Assembly (NCBI GenBank): GCA_015680685.1
Contig: MNCI01010776.1
Span: forward strand, 11,055 to 75,054
DNA length: 64,000 nt
Direction: 5' to 3'
Origin: Gnetum montanum
Taxonomy: Eukaryota > Streptophyta > Gnetopsida > Gnetales > Gnetaceae
A program made the translations under genes and the position numbers. Positions 11,590-23,082 of the stretch are shown piece after piece. Positions within the stretch are counted from its first letter, which is position 1; each line of letters begins with the position of its first letter. The notes beneath the pieces were generated by a model, which saw nothing but the letters and a program-made list of their open reading frames with translations, made no database searches and had not been told where the DNA came from.

Positions 11590-13100
11590 ATTATTTTTGC
11601 CGATGGTCCCACTCCTTTGGCAATTCTTGAGTTGTGAGATAGGTGAGGATGTGGTTGAACCAAGGTGATTCTTTAGGCACCTGCGTATCGACCACTCCCA
11701 CGAAGAGGAGTTCATCTGGAAATTGGTTGGAGAGTGACTCCTCCTCTTTTGCATTATCCCATCGTAATTGAGACAAGTGGTCAACAACCACATTCTCAGT
11801 TCCTTTCTGATCTATCATAATGAGGTCAAATTCCTAAAGAATCACCAGCCATCATATGATATGGGGGCTCACCATTGGTTTGTTCATTAGGAACCGAATG
11901 GCACTGTGGTCGGTATACACAAACACCTTGTACTCGAGCACATAGTGTTGGAATTTTTCCAAGGCAAACACCACCGCCATCAAATCCTTTTCAGTGCTAG
12001 TGTAGTTAAGCTAAGCACCCACAATGCTATGGCTTGCATAGTGAATATAGTATGGGCATTTTTTATCATCCCACTATGTAAGCATGGCTCCTAATGCATA
12101 GTTGGATGCATCCATCATGATGTGGAAGGGCCTAAACCAATCAGGTGTCCGTAGAACTAGAGTCTCTACAAGTTTCTGTTTAAGAGTTTGGAATGTAAAT
12201 TCACATTCCTTGGTCTAGACAAATGGAGCATCTTTCTTTGTGAGTTCCACCAACATCTTGGTGATCTTCGAGAAATTTTTGATGAAACACTAGTAGTAAC
12301 TAGTGTGGCCAAGGAATGACCGAACATCTTTTACAGTGCTTGGTTACTTGGTAATTCCTTGGATGACCTTAATTTTTTCAAGATCCATGCTAATCCCTAT
12401 CTGTGAAATATGGTGCCCTAGAACAATGCTCTCTTTGACCATTAAGTGGCTTTTCTACCAGTTGAGTCGTAGATTAGTTTCCACACATCTTTGCAGAACT
12501 TGCTCAAGGTGGTCCAAGGCTTGATCAAACATGGCCCCATAGGTAGAGAAGTTATCCATGAAGGCTTCTACCCCATTGCCAATTTGCTATTGGAAGATGT
12601 TGAGGACAAGGCATTGGAAAGTGGTAGGCACATTACACAGGCCAAAAGGCATCTTTTTGTATGTGAAAGTTCCCTAGGTACTTGTGAAGGTTGTCTTGGC
12701 CTGGTCTTCTAGCACAATTTGGATTTGGTTATAGCCACTATAACCATCCAAAAAGCTACAATAACGATGCCCCATAATGGTATCCAACACCTGGTCCAAA
12801 AATGGGAGTGGGAAGTGATCTTTGAAGGTAGCCATGTTGAGCAATCAGAAATCTATATAGACCCTCCATTTGCCACCCTTTTTTGGCATAATAATGAGTG
12901 GGTTGACCCATTCGCTATCAACAATGGAATAGATGAACCCCACTTTTAGCAACTGCTCGATTTCATCTTTGATGACCTGCTTCAGTTTAGGGTTCAACTG
13001 CCTTTGTGGTTGTCATCATGGCTTCATGGAGGGGTCAATATAAATCCGATGTTGGCAAACCCTTAGATCAACTCTTGTTAATTCAGAATACAACCATGCA
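11590..13100 (-). pseudogene. pol: Reverse transcriptase and RNase H region of element E (decayed)
   Basis: The minus strand from about 13080 to 12190 carries RT motifs: IMPKKGGKWRVYIDF, FKDHFPLPFLDQ, FLDGYSGYNQIQI, MPFGLCN, and the active site FMDN where FMDD is expected. GHTSYY and FIKNFSKI then mark the connection domain. RNase H follows (about 12120-11790: DASNYALGAMLT, YTDHSAIRFLMNKP). TENVVVDHLSQLRWDNAKEE leads into integrase. Several TAG stops and the changed active-site Asp make it non-functional. The domain order PR-RT-RH-IN identifies a Ty3/gypsy element. Confidence 0.88.
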
Positions 13101-13407
13101 AAAGTAGTGTCCCATTTGTTCACCACCTTCAGCAACTTCTTCTTTTGTTTAGGAGCAAGGGTGGCATTGATAATTACTAGTTTCCCATTTTACAAAAATG
13201 CATATTCTAAGTGGGTTGATAAGGGTTTGAGTTCCAAGGGCTCTTGTTTAAAACTTTCAGGGATTTGTAACTTCCCCCAATCATCACAGTCATCAACAAT
13301 GGATACCTATTGATGAACCTCTTCCAAATCATCCATGCTTTCTATGTAGGCTCATACAAGCCCCTCAGATGATTCCATGCACAAAGTGCTACTAGCAGGA
13401 TCAGTGG

Positions 13408-13929
13408 TCAGCCATTGGGTGCCTTCTTGATTTTTGGTTGCTGTGTACAGGCATTGTTGAACTTGCGATTCATCAGTACACTGATTGCATGCTTGGATAG
13501 ATGTCTGCTGAGCAGACCATAGCTACTACACATAGTTGCACTCAGAGTCATTGTACATGATACATGGAACACGCTTCTTCTCGATCTTTCCAAAAGGATT
13601 TTCTGTAAAATTTCAAGGAAAAGATCTCTGAGTCCCAGTCTTGCATCCACTGTGATCAACCAGGCTCTTCCCATTATGATTGGAAAGTTTTCCTTGCAAT
13701 TCTCAACATGGATGATAAGGAAATTAGTAGGATAGGACCACCCACAAATGGTGGTCACAATGTCCTCCACCAATCCCAAGGGAACAGTAATGGATTGGTC
13801 TACCAACTTGAGCTGAATGTTGCTCTTCTTTAATGGGGGTAGGTTCCAAGTCTTGTACATGTCATGTGAAATCAAATTAACTCCTAAACCTGAATTCAAA
13901 AAAGCTTTACATGGCTCATTTCTTGCCAC
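13408..13929 (-). pseudogene. Aspartic protease of element E
   Basis: An open frame of about 170 codons matches the retropepsin-like protease of the other elements. The flap and core segments LELVDQS-like, PLGLVEDIVTTICGWSYPT and FPIIMGRAWL are clear. The catalytic D-S-G triad is altered: the copy reads FLNSGLGVNL where the family has LLDSGSGVNL, so the catalytic Asp is Asn and the enzyme would be dead. It processes the Gag-Pol polyprotein in intact relatives. It is read continuously with the upstream gag end. Confidence 0.85.
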
Positions 13930-15877
13930 CTAAAGATAGATGAGGGGACTTCTTGGATTAGTCAATTTTGGAGGAAGATGACCTGCCTCTATCCAGTCGA
14001 TCATGGCATGTGTGAGCATGATCATTTGTACGTTGGAGGGCATTTGGTTTGAAGGCTACTTAAAGGGTGGAACAGTGGATTCATTTTGAGGTTCATAAGC
14101 ACTAGCCATAGGTGTGTGTGAGGGTATGCTTAGGTTATTGGGCTAGAAAAAGGGATGTTTCCATGGCTTGGCTTCCAGTCCACTCGACTGAGGAGCTGGT
14201 TGTAGGTTGATAGCCCTCGTAGCGTTGCATTGCTATGGTTGTGGTGGTATCTTCGCTTGCATAGGTGGAGCAGGTGGTAACTGAGTGGGGTGTTTTTGAG
14301 TAGGGCTGGTAGGAGAAGGTGATGGAGGATAGTAGAGATGTGGGCCTTCCCCCTGGGTGATGGAGACTCTGGTTGAAAATATTTCAGGGGGTGGTAGTAA
14401 TTCTAAAAGGTTGTGTGTGGAAGAGTCCCATAGGGAAACTGGTTGCTAAACATAGTACCCATAGGGATCTAGTTGTTTATAAGGGTACTATTTCCTTGGA
14501 GGTGGCATTTCCCACGCTTGTGGGTGCTACCATTACTGGAAGTATTCGTAAGGCTATGGTGGCACTCCACTTGGATAATATCCTTGCTGCTAGTGGAACT
14601 ACCTGGGATTGCCTTGTGGGTATGACAACCTTTGAGGTGTTTGCCTCTTTGCAAAGCAAGGATTCAATGCATACATCCCAGACTCTTATATATGTGACAC
14701 CATGGGACAACACCCCTTAGGATGTTTGTATTGGCAGATTTCACATTCATCATCTTCCTCTGTATCAGAGTCTGCAACCTATTCTACTACAGAAACTTTG
14801 CCCTTACCTTCACGATGGGCATGTTTAGCTTCTTTCTTCCTACGCCGATCACGATCATTACCTTGCTCTCTGGACTCTTTTGTGATTTTTAGCACACTTT
14901 GAAATTTTTCTTCTAAATAATCCCACATCTTTTCAATCTTTGCTGATATTTCAAATGCAAATTTCTATAGGGGCAAGGTTTTTCGGTTCATTGCTACATC
15001 CAGTGGTGATTCCTCCCATCTTCACAAAATCAAACCTTCCTCTTTCTGATGGAGGGATCTTGATTAAACTCCTCTGCACTCTCCTTCTTTCTAAGTTCAC
15101 CCTCTTCTTTAGCCACCTACTCAATTAGGCATTGCAGTTGATGGACCCTTAGTTTTGATAGTCACCCTTGGGTGTACATGCTAAGGGTCTTTCTAGTTTC
15201 AAAGCAGAGCCCATCAATGATATGGCGAAGTTGTGCCCACTAAGAGTAGCCATGACTAGGACATCGATGCAACAATGAGTAGTATCTTCTCATGGCTGCA
15301 TCCAAGGGTTCATGACTACCTTGCTTCCACCCTTGGATTTGGCGTCTCAAGTTTGCCACTTTGGAGTAGGTTTTATATTTGTCATTGAAGATCTCCAGCA
15401 TTGTACTACATCTCTTGATTGATTCTAGTTCCAAAGACCGATACCAGCTTTCTGCTTCTTTGATGAGTGTGTGAGGGAATAGCTTCAACTTTTGCCAATC
15501 ATTATCAATTTTCTATAGGGTGCAAGCATCATGAAATGCTCACAGGTGAGTTTGATAATTATAACTTTTGCCTGCTGTTGGTCTTGTACATGTTGGGCTT
15601 TAGTGGGACGATAGTCCCGGTAGTCATGGTCCTCCATGATGTACTCCACACCGTGGTCCTGAATGTCATGTTTGGAAAGATTGTGAAATAGCATTCCAAG
15701 AGCCGATCAGTCAAGCGGTAGTATGATGTTTCCTTCCACGTCTTGCCAGCGCAGATGCTCATCCTGATGTAGGATAAAGGTGAAGTTGGGGACATATTCA
15801 TTTGGATGCATGTATACCACCCAACATTCTTATGGCACTGGTGGGTTGGATCCATCTCGCCTATGAGAAGAAGAAAT
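13930..15877 (-). pseudogene. gag: Gag of element E, start codon lost
   Basis: The conserved Gag start (Met-Ser-Ser-Ser-Ser-His in elements B and C) aligns at 15877-15861, but the first codon is ATT instead of ATG. The capsid-like Retrotrans_gag part is well preserved at 15488-15240 (LIKEAESWYRSLELESI, FNDKYKTYS, QGWKQGSHEPLDAAM). Next come VAKEEGELRKKESAEEFN and a degraded zinc-knuckle area near 14740-14710. A Pro/Gln-rich linker leads into protease. The frame changes several times. Gag forms the virus-like particle in intact copies. Confidence 0.82.
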
Positions 15878-16022
15878 GTTGGATGTTAGATAATGCACTA
15901 ATTGGTGTACCTTACTTTTTCCTTAGGTTGCCTAGCGTGCTTAGATTTTACTATCTTGGGTCCATTCCAATGACGTGAATGATAATTTTGCTAAGGTTAG
16001 ATGGTGCATGTAAGACTAACAG

Positions 16023-16041
16023 TCCTTGGCAACAGTGCCAA
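16023..16041 (-). other. Primer-binding site of element E (tRNA-Asp type)
   Basis: On the minus strand, directly inside the LTR, lies TTGGCACTGTTGCCAAGGA. It matches the 3' end of plant tRNA-Asp (TGGCGCCGTTGCCGGGGA in complement) apart from transitions. tRNA-Asp priming is typical of Athila-like elements. Confidence 0.8.
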
Positions 16042-16950
16042 TGATGAGCAGCTAGGTACCCCTACGTCCAACCATGCGAACCACTGGCGTTCACACACAA
16101 CTCAGTCAAATTCCGCAGACTGTAAGCACTTGGCATACACTAGACCCTAACCAACAAAACCTTGGGTTAGTAAAGTCATTGTCTTTCCAACCTCACTTGT
16201 GATGTCCTGATTGTGATGGTTAAGTGAGATTGAGGCAAATGATTTTTATGGTTTTTTTTTCACTTTATCTTCTAGTGGCTAATTCTTGAAATGGAAAGTA
16301 AGGAATGGACTATTATGTAATCTATAATTATCCTAATTTATATCTTAACTCTTCCTAGCATAAGTATCTGATCCCATCTTCTATGCACATCCTGAGCATC
16401 CCCTAACCACTACTGGGTTACTAGACCTTAAGCATCACTAGGTTACCAAGTGTTGGGTTTATGTTCGAGATGGTCGTACTTATGGTTTCTACGAACTATA
16501 AAAGAATGATGGCGATTAAAGTAATAATAGAAATAACTTAAGAAATTATTAAAGCATAGAAATATTAAACTATTAAATGCATCAAAATACTAAGTCCAAC
16601 TGCTACAAGGAATGCTTGAAAAGCTCTTCTTTACTACCATTCACACCAATGGGCTCAGGTACATCAGTGCTCGAATAAAGAGCCAGACACCTTGCTTACA
16701 CCTACTACGGGTAGTTGAAAAATATTCTAACTCTCACGGAAACAAACTATAAGAGCTTTACTACAACTTCCAAAAAGGTACCTAAGTGTGGTGGAAGTCC
16801 ACTTATTTATAGGCTAAAACAGGCTCCGCGTAAATGGGGCCACGTCGATGCATGGAAAGATGCGTCGATGGGGCCGCGTCAACATGACCACATATATGGG
16901 GCCGTATATACGTGGCCTAGTCAACACATCGACTATTTAGTGCTTCATCA
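16042..16950 (-). repeat. 5' LTR of element E (909 bp, minus strand)
   Basis: It is bounded by TGATGAGCAGCTAGGTACCC at the low-coordinate end and GTGCTTCATCA at the high-coordinate end, and adjoins the primer-binding site. A TATA box lies on the minus strand at 16811-16804. The 5-mer after it is CTAAT (16951-16955). No partner LTR was found at the other end of element E, so the duplication cannot be checked. Confidence 0.85.
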
Positions 16951-17762
16951 CTAATCTTGTTAAGATAGGCCTTGAGAGGGTTGGTAGATAAGTGAAAACT
17001 TAACCTCTTTTTGAGTGACTAAGCCTAAGCTTGAAGTTATGTCTTTTTCTTATGTAAAAGTTATTGACATTATTAAATTATGAATAGCTACCTTTGTAAT
17101 TTTGAAAAAATGTCTTAACAAAACAAAGAGAGAAATAATTTGAAGATTTGTTAATGATAGTTCATACTTCACATAAGTTGTAATAGAAAATTTAAGAATA
17201 AATGGATAAAATTTTAGAAATTTTAGAATAATTCGTACTTCACATAAGTTGTAATAGAAAATTGTAAAAAGATTAAGAGAAATGATTGATTTGATATAAA
17301 ATGAAGGGAGCTTTGAAATGAAAGAGCTTAAAAGCTTCATTGATCATTAAAGAACAAGTTGTAGTTTGACATTTCTTGAGATCTTCATGCTTAAGAGCTT
17401 ATTCATGGAAGACTAAAAATCCTTAATCAACAATGGGAATCTTCATAAGGATTGAACATGATGTAAGAGGAGAAAGAATAAGATGGAAGCACTCGTGGCT
17501 CCTCACTCTTCAAAATTACAAATAGTTCACTCCCCCACTCCTGCTTTGATTTGAAGGCTTTGGACCTCTATTTATAGTAAGTAAGTGAGAGAGGTTTGAT
17601 GCCTTATTTATGTAAATTTTATCCCCTCTTTTTAAAGATTTTCAGCTTGGATTTTATTTTTTCTAATTATTCCTTAATGAATGACTATGACTTCTAACTA
17701 TTTTGACATGAAACATGAGGAAGACAACAATGACAAAATTAGACATTGTGCCAAAAGTTGAC
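16951..17762. other. Gene-free AT-rich flank between elements E and A
   Basis: No coding signal. A short tandem duplication of about 71 bp (TTCACATAAGTTGTAATAGA at about 17167 and 17238) is visible. Near 17560-17590, CTATTTATAG and a purine-rich stretch could be an old LTR, but no termini are recognisable. Confidence 0.45.
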
Positions 17763-18567
17763 TAATGGGACACGATATCGCATGGGCCGCAATATTGCGT
17801 ACACGATGTATCGTATGCGATATTGCGTCTTCTCCCACGATATCGCATCCCGTCGCCAAATATTTAAATAAGAGGTAGTTCTCCCTTGTTTCTCAATCTA
17901 GATCTAGATCCTTAGAGAAACTCTGGTAGTTTTACCTCTCTAGAGATAGAATAATTTCTATGTGCCTACAGTAGGAGCTCCAAAGTAAACGGATCTTTAT
18001 TCGATCAATTTTGTACCTGAATGCACAATTGTGTATGGCAATAAAGACAAACTGTTGGATAAACCTTGCAGTGCATGGACTAAGCTAAATAGAACTTTAA
18101 TTAATCTTATTTACTGCTTTCCTAATTAATCTTTCTCAACCCTCAACACTCCTAAGTGCATTCAGTATGACCACTTCGAGCATGTGTGTTACTCTTGGTA
18201 ATCCCAGCAATGAATAGTGTTTTGGTAATCCCAGAAGGTTGCATTGGTTCAAGGTGTGAATGGCAAGTGGGAATGGATACTGATGCTAGGCATTAGAACT
18301 TAGTTAGTTAAAGTTAGTTACTTAGTCTCTTCACCCTTTCCCTCATTAGCATAGGTGATAAAACATAAGAAACATAAAAATCACATACCTCATACTTACT
18401 TAACCATACAATCGTGACAAATACAAGTAAATCTAGGAAGACAACGAATGATTAACCTTAAGTGTTCCATAAGGTGTGTAGGCACTTAGTCTACAGAGTT
18501 CGACTAGATCACACGTGTAATGCTCCTATTCGTATGGTTGAGTGTAGGAGTATCTCGCCACTCATCA
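17763..18567 (+). repeat. 5' LTR of element A (805 bp)
   Basis: It runs from TAATGGGACACGATATCG (TG of the terminus mutated to TA) to CGCCACTCATCA. A cluster of GATATCGC-type palindromes fills the first 100 bp, followed by a TATA-like TATTTAAATA at 17861. TTGGTAATCCCAG occurs twice near the 3' part. Confidence 0.92.
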
Positions 18568-18587
18568 TTGGCACTGTTTNAGGGATT
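18568..18587 (+). other. Primer-binding site of element A
   Basis: TTGGCACTGTTTNAGGGA starts immediately after the LTR and corresponds to tRNA-Asp with a few transitions. The N at 18580 lies within it, and the next bases already match the middle of gag, so the motif is partly interrupted by a gap. Confidence 0.7.
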
Positions 18588-18589
18588 AC

Positions 18590-20800
18590 CATCCCATAGC
18601 AGTGCAATGTTTAAGGGACTCCCAGCAGGAGAGCTACCATACATCGTTGAGGGCAAAGGGGTCCCGCACGTCCTAAGCAAAATTGGAGATGGTGAACCAG
18701 TTATAATCGATTTTCCATCAAATAATGTTCCCCCTTCTAATGATAGTGAGGAGGTAGGGTATCAGAACCTATACTCTACGATTCACAACCTTGGTTTTGA
18801 TCCCCATAAACACCAAGTGTTCACTGAGGGAACAAAAACACATGATAAGGATGGGCATTCGGATCATCATCACGATTGGGGCCGTAGCCATCGAAGAGAA
18901 GGTAAGAAACATCTTTATGGTGATGGTTCCCCTTCTTCTTCCCCTTCATCACATCATTCACCTTCTCCTTCCACATCAGGACACAGTCACAAGGAGCACA
19001 ACAGTGAGGATAAGGGTAAGCAAAATGAGAGACCTCGACAAGAGAGTTGAGAGTGAGGATGAGTGCATTCTAGAGAGTCAAGGCATGAAAGAAGGGAAAG
19101 TAGGGAACCACATAGGCATCATAGATGTCATGAGATAGATGATCATGTCAAACCCCTACTTGCCACCTAAAGTATGTTAGACATTACGGAGGCTGTGAGA
19201 ATACCTACAAGGCACCAAAAAGACAGCCGGATCAAGAGACTAGACATGAATAATATCCCATGATTCGAAGGGGGATACAATGCTGATCCACAGAATCACT
19301 TATAGGCATTCCACGATGCCTGTGCCTTGTAGAATATTGAGAACGAGTGGTAGAAGTTAAAGTTGTTCCCTAGGAAACTCATAAAAGAAGCGAAAAGTTG
19401 GTACCGGTCCTTAGAACTGGAAACTATTAGACGGTGGAGTACAATGCTAGAATTGTTTAATGATAAATACCAAACGTACTCTAGAGTGTCCAACTTGCAG
19501 AAATAGATCCAAGGATGGAAGCAGGGTACTCACGAACCCTTGGATGCTATCATGAGCTGATATTATGCATTGCTACATCGTTGCTTATGCCATGGTTATG
19601 CACAACGGGATCAACTCTGCCACCTCGTAGATGGGCTAAGACATGAAACCAGGAGAACCCTTGGGACATATGCCTAAGGGAGATTATCAGAACTTAGGTT
19701 CCATGAAATTCATCGATTGTTGAAGCAAGTAGCTAAAGAAGAAGGAGAGCTATGGAAAAGAGAAAGCGTGGAAGAGTACAACCGCAATCCTTCCCTCCGA
19801 AAGAGGGGAGTAAGATTCTATGAGGAAGAGGATGAGTCACCACTCGAAGAGTTGGTGAATAGAAAAACCTTGCTGCTTCAAAAATTAACAATGTAAGTGT
19901 TAGCTAAGGTAGATGAAATATGGAGCTCCTTAGACAGTAAAATTGAAACTGTCCTGAAAATCATAGAGAAGTCTAAGGAGGAACAAAGTAGTGACCGTAA
20001 TAAGAAAAATTGGAGAGATTCAGACCATGCACGTAACAAGGGTAAGGGAAAAATGACTATCGCTGATGAGGTTGTGGATTTGGATACAGATAATGATGGT
20101 GGATGTGAGATCTGCCAATATGACCATCCTAAGGGACGTTGCCCAATAATCTCACATCTACAAGAGTCTAAGGTGTATGCACTCAACCCAAGACTTAACA
20201 AATGGCAAGCACCCCGAAGGTTACCTTATCCCCAAGGTAACCTGAGGCAATTCCACCAATTGTTAATAGATTATCCAAGTGGAACTCCGCCACAACCTAT
20301 CAAGAAACATCAGCAGTGGCAACACCCACAATCATGGGGATGCCACCGCCTAGGCAACAATACCCTTACCGACAACTAGACTTGTATGGCTATTACGTGC
20401 AGCAGCCGACTTCTCCAAGTGACTCTATGGGTCATGCAACCCCACAAAATCACTACCAAGTTCATGAGTATTTTAGGACTCCTTCTCCTCCTGGAGACAC
20501 ACCACATGCATACCATCCTCCAAACCCATCCACATCTTGTACGCCAATAGTTCCACTACCACCTGCTCCAATGATGCAAGGGCAACTCCCCACTCAACCA
20601 TAGCAACGGAATGCTACGAGAGCTATAAACCTTCAACCCGCTACTGGTTCTAACAATCATATGAAGAAGATACCTTTCTTTAGAACCAAAAGCCCAAACA
20701 AGCTCTCACAACCATAAGCGGTTGAGTCTATAACCACTCCTCCATCAAGTAAGGCTTCTGGGCTCCCTTTAAACCAACAACAGAGCTTAACGCATACGAT
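18590..20800 (+). pseudogene. gag: Gag of element A, N-terminus missing
   Basis: Compared with element B, the first 100 or so codons of Gag are missing at the N at 18580. An open stretch to 19050 carries a His/Asp-rich and then Ser/Pro-rich linker (GHSDHHHDWGRSHRREGKKH, SPSSSPSSHHSPSPST). The Retrotrans_gag part follows at about 19250-19760 (GGYNADPQNHL, SWYRSLELETIRRWSTMLEL, QGWKQGTHEPLDAI) with several TAG stops. A frame beginning at 19897 contains a Lys/Glu-rich part and a zinc-knuckle-like CEICQYDHPKGRC (C-X2-C-X3-H-X4-C, about 20106-20144). A Pro/Gln-rich tail follows. Gag would form the particle; this copy is broken. Confidence 0.85.
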
Positions 20801-20801
20801 T

Positions 20802-21338
20802 ATGTTAACACATACCGTCACTGACTGGATCAAGGTGGGCCACCTTCCCAAGAAACTCTCTAATCCTAGAAGTCCCTTAATCTATCTACAAGTCACTAGG
20901 AATGAACCTCGTAAAGCTCTTCTGGACTCAGGTTCCGGTGTCAACTTGATATTGCAAGAAATGTATAAAGCCTGGAACCTGCCTCCACTAAAGAAGAGAA
21001 ATATTCAACTAGAGCTAGTTGACCAGTCCGTCATCATTCCTTTGGGATTGGTGAAGGACATCGTTACCACTGTGTGTGGTTGGTCATACCCAGTTGATTT
21101 CCTAGTGATAGAAGTCAATAGTAACAAAGGGGACTTCCCGATAATAATGGGAAGGGCATGGCTTAGTACAATAGATGCATGCCTAGGGATTCGCGATCTT
21201 TCCTTGGAAATATCTAAGGAAAACATTTATGGAAAGAGCGAGAAGAAGAAAGTTCCATGCATCACATACAGTGACTCAGAGGGTGATGACATGGAGGAAT
21301 GCTCAGCATTTCCTGCATGTAACCGGTGTGCACCATAG
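20802..21338 (+). CDS. Aspartic protease domain of element A (open, about 178 codons)
   Basis: The best preserved part of element A. The retropepsin-like active site LLDSGSGVNLI (Asp-Ser-Gly triad intact) lies at about residues 45-55. It is followed by LKKRNIQLELVDQSVIIPLG, DIVTTVCGWSYPVDFLVIEV and FPIIMGRAWLSTIDACLGI. The frame is open for 178 codons and stops at 21338. It processes Gag-Pol in intact relatives. Since the downstream pol is deleted, it is a relic even if expressed. The first Met is only the first one in frame; the natural reading enters from gag. Confidence 0.8.
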   Translation: MLTHTVTDWIKVGHLPKKLSNPRSPLIYLQVTRNEPRKALLDSGSGVNLILQEMYKAWNLPPLKKRNIQLELVDQSVIIPLGLVKDIVTTVCGWSYPVDFLVIEVNSNKGDFPIIMGRAWLSTIDACLGIRDLSLEISKENIYGKSEKKKVPCITYSDSEGDDMEECSAFPACNRCAP

Positions 21339-21559
21339 GATAACATACAAAGGTGTCTATATGTAGCAACCACTCAATAAGAGAACACCCTGTGGTTGAT
21401 AACTAATCAAGAGAGTAGCCCACCAACATGCATAGAATGAACTGGGGGAACTTGCACCTAAAACGAAAGCATAGATACATTGGAATATGAGTGTCGCTAG
21501 CTTCCAACCCTTAACCTGAAAACATCAATTGGGAGAAGTTGGACACTTTTAAGAAATTT

Positions 21560-23082
21560 ATACAAATGCTCATTATTTTGGATCTCTCCCTTTCAATTCA
21601 GTCATGGGGGAGATGGCCACCTATGCTGATCAATTAAGGCCCTTAGTTTCTTTTAATTTTTTGTTTTACACATTTTTGTTTTCAACCTTTTTGTTTTGCA
21701 CTTGTTTGTTTTACAAATTTCTTTAACTTTTCTTGTTTTTGTTTTACAACATCGTTTATACTTTTTCTATTATTTTTGTGTGTGTCTTATCCATTTTATT
21801 AAGTTTGTCATTTAATAAGTGCTATTAATGATGGTATGAACTGTTTCTATTGATTGCTAATGATTGGATTTTACCTTTAAGATTATGATGTTGATACTAA
21901 GGTATGGTTCTTTTGATATGATAGGCAATGAGTACACTTCATCGATACATCCACAAATTTCTATGGTCTCTCTTGGCTTGGAACCGTATAGTCCCTCTTT
22001 AATTAAGAACTATCAACAAATTGGTGACTGGGCATTTCTCAAACTAAGGAAGGACTCAAGGATTGAAAAGGGTGTGACTTCAAGGGAACTTGATGCATTT
22101 GTGTTGGCCATTCTCTTGGGTGCTTGGATGTTTTCTTCTTGAGTTTTCTTACCATTCCGACATTGCTCCATCATCGGGAAGCTAAGCAAATAAAAATAAC
22201 AAGGTCTTTGCATGGTGTGGTTCTCACATATAAACATTTAAAAAAAAAGAAAAAAAAGTGAGAATTCAAAGCACACCCCTTAGAAAAAATAAACATTTGG
22301 GCTACAAGCACTATTTATGAAACTAAAATAAACATGTTCCCTCTAACTAAGGCCCTTCTCACTTCCCATTCTCTCCTCCTTNCAATCCACTCTATTTTGT
22401 TCATTTCCATCTTGACATCCCTTTCATTGACATTACAGTTGTCTCTTTTTCTCCATCTTTCTTATTCCTTTTCTCTCTCCATTCTATCACTACCGAAGGT
22501 TCGCTCTTAGTCATGGGGGCCTTGACCCAATTTTTTCGATTTTCTCCTAGCCCCTGCACCTTTAGTAGTCACCATTATTATATCTCCAGATCTTCATCAG
22601 CCATATCACAACCCATCCAATGGACCTTTTACCGAAGCAAGGTATCAACTGCATTGTGATTCATTTACCCTTGCTAATATAAAGAATGTGTTGTGTGTGC
22701 AGATGGCAATCATGCAACAATGGATTGGATTTGGAGGGAAACACTTGGAATGGATCACTACTGAAGCAGTTATGCAAGGAACAAGATCGATGACGCATTT
22801 ACGGATAGACAACAAAAGGTGTAATCTTGGCGTTGGCAGTAGCAGACTTCTTCTCTCTTCTCTCTTCTCTCTTCTCTCTCAGTTGCCAAATAAGGCCTGA
22901 TGTCAAATGTATAAAGTGTTCACCCTTGTTGTCATGAACACCAGTTTTGTCATGTTCTATAATGATGATCCGTTCACATATTGTCCCATTCACCATTAGT
23001 TTCATTCAAGTCAGTAATTCCCTATCTTCCCAATATTTTTGTAAGGAACTTGAGGACAAGTTTTTATTTAGTCATGGGGGTA
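21560..23082 (+). other. 3' non-coding region of element A
   Basis: It starts right after the pol deletion junction. It contains the PPT-like motif TCATGGGGG at 21602, 22511 and, as the true PPT, 23072. The intron-acceptor-like TTTTGATATGATAG followed by GCAATGAG lies at about 21914-21935. An open frame of 92 codons (21864-22142) overlaps the acceptor; it has no recognisable domain. A TTCTCTC microsatellite sits at 22849-22882. An N at 22381 replaces about 560 bp present in element B. Confidence 0.7.

Noticed and set aside
21864-22142. 92-codon frame in element A as an env gene
   Set aside because: Not open in B, C or D and no signal peptide or membrane segment is visible; kept only as part of the 3' region.
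22849-22883. TTCTCTC repeat as a possible polypyrimidine splicing tract
   Set aside because: Shared with element B as a simple microsatellite; no exon structure supports a splice site.
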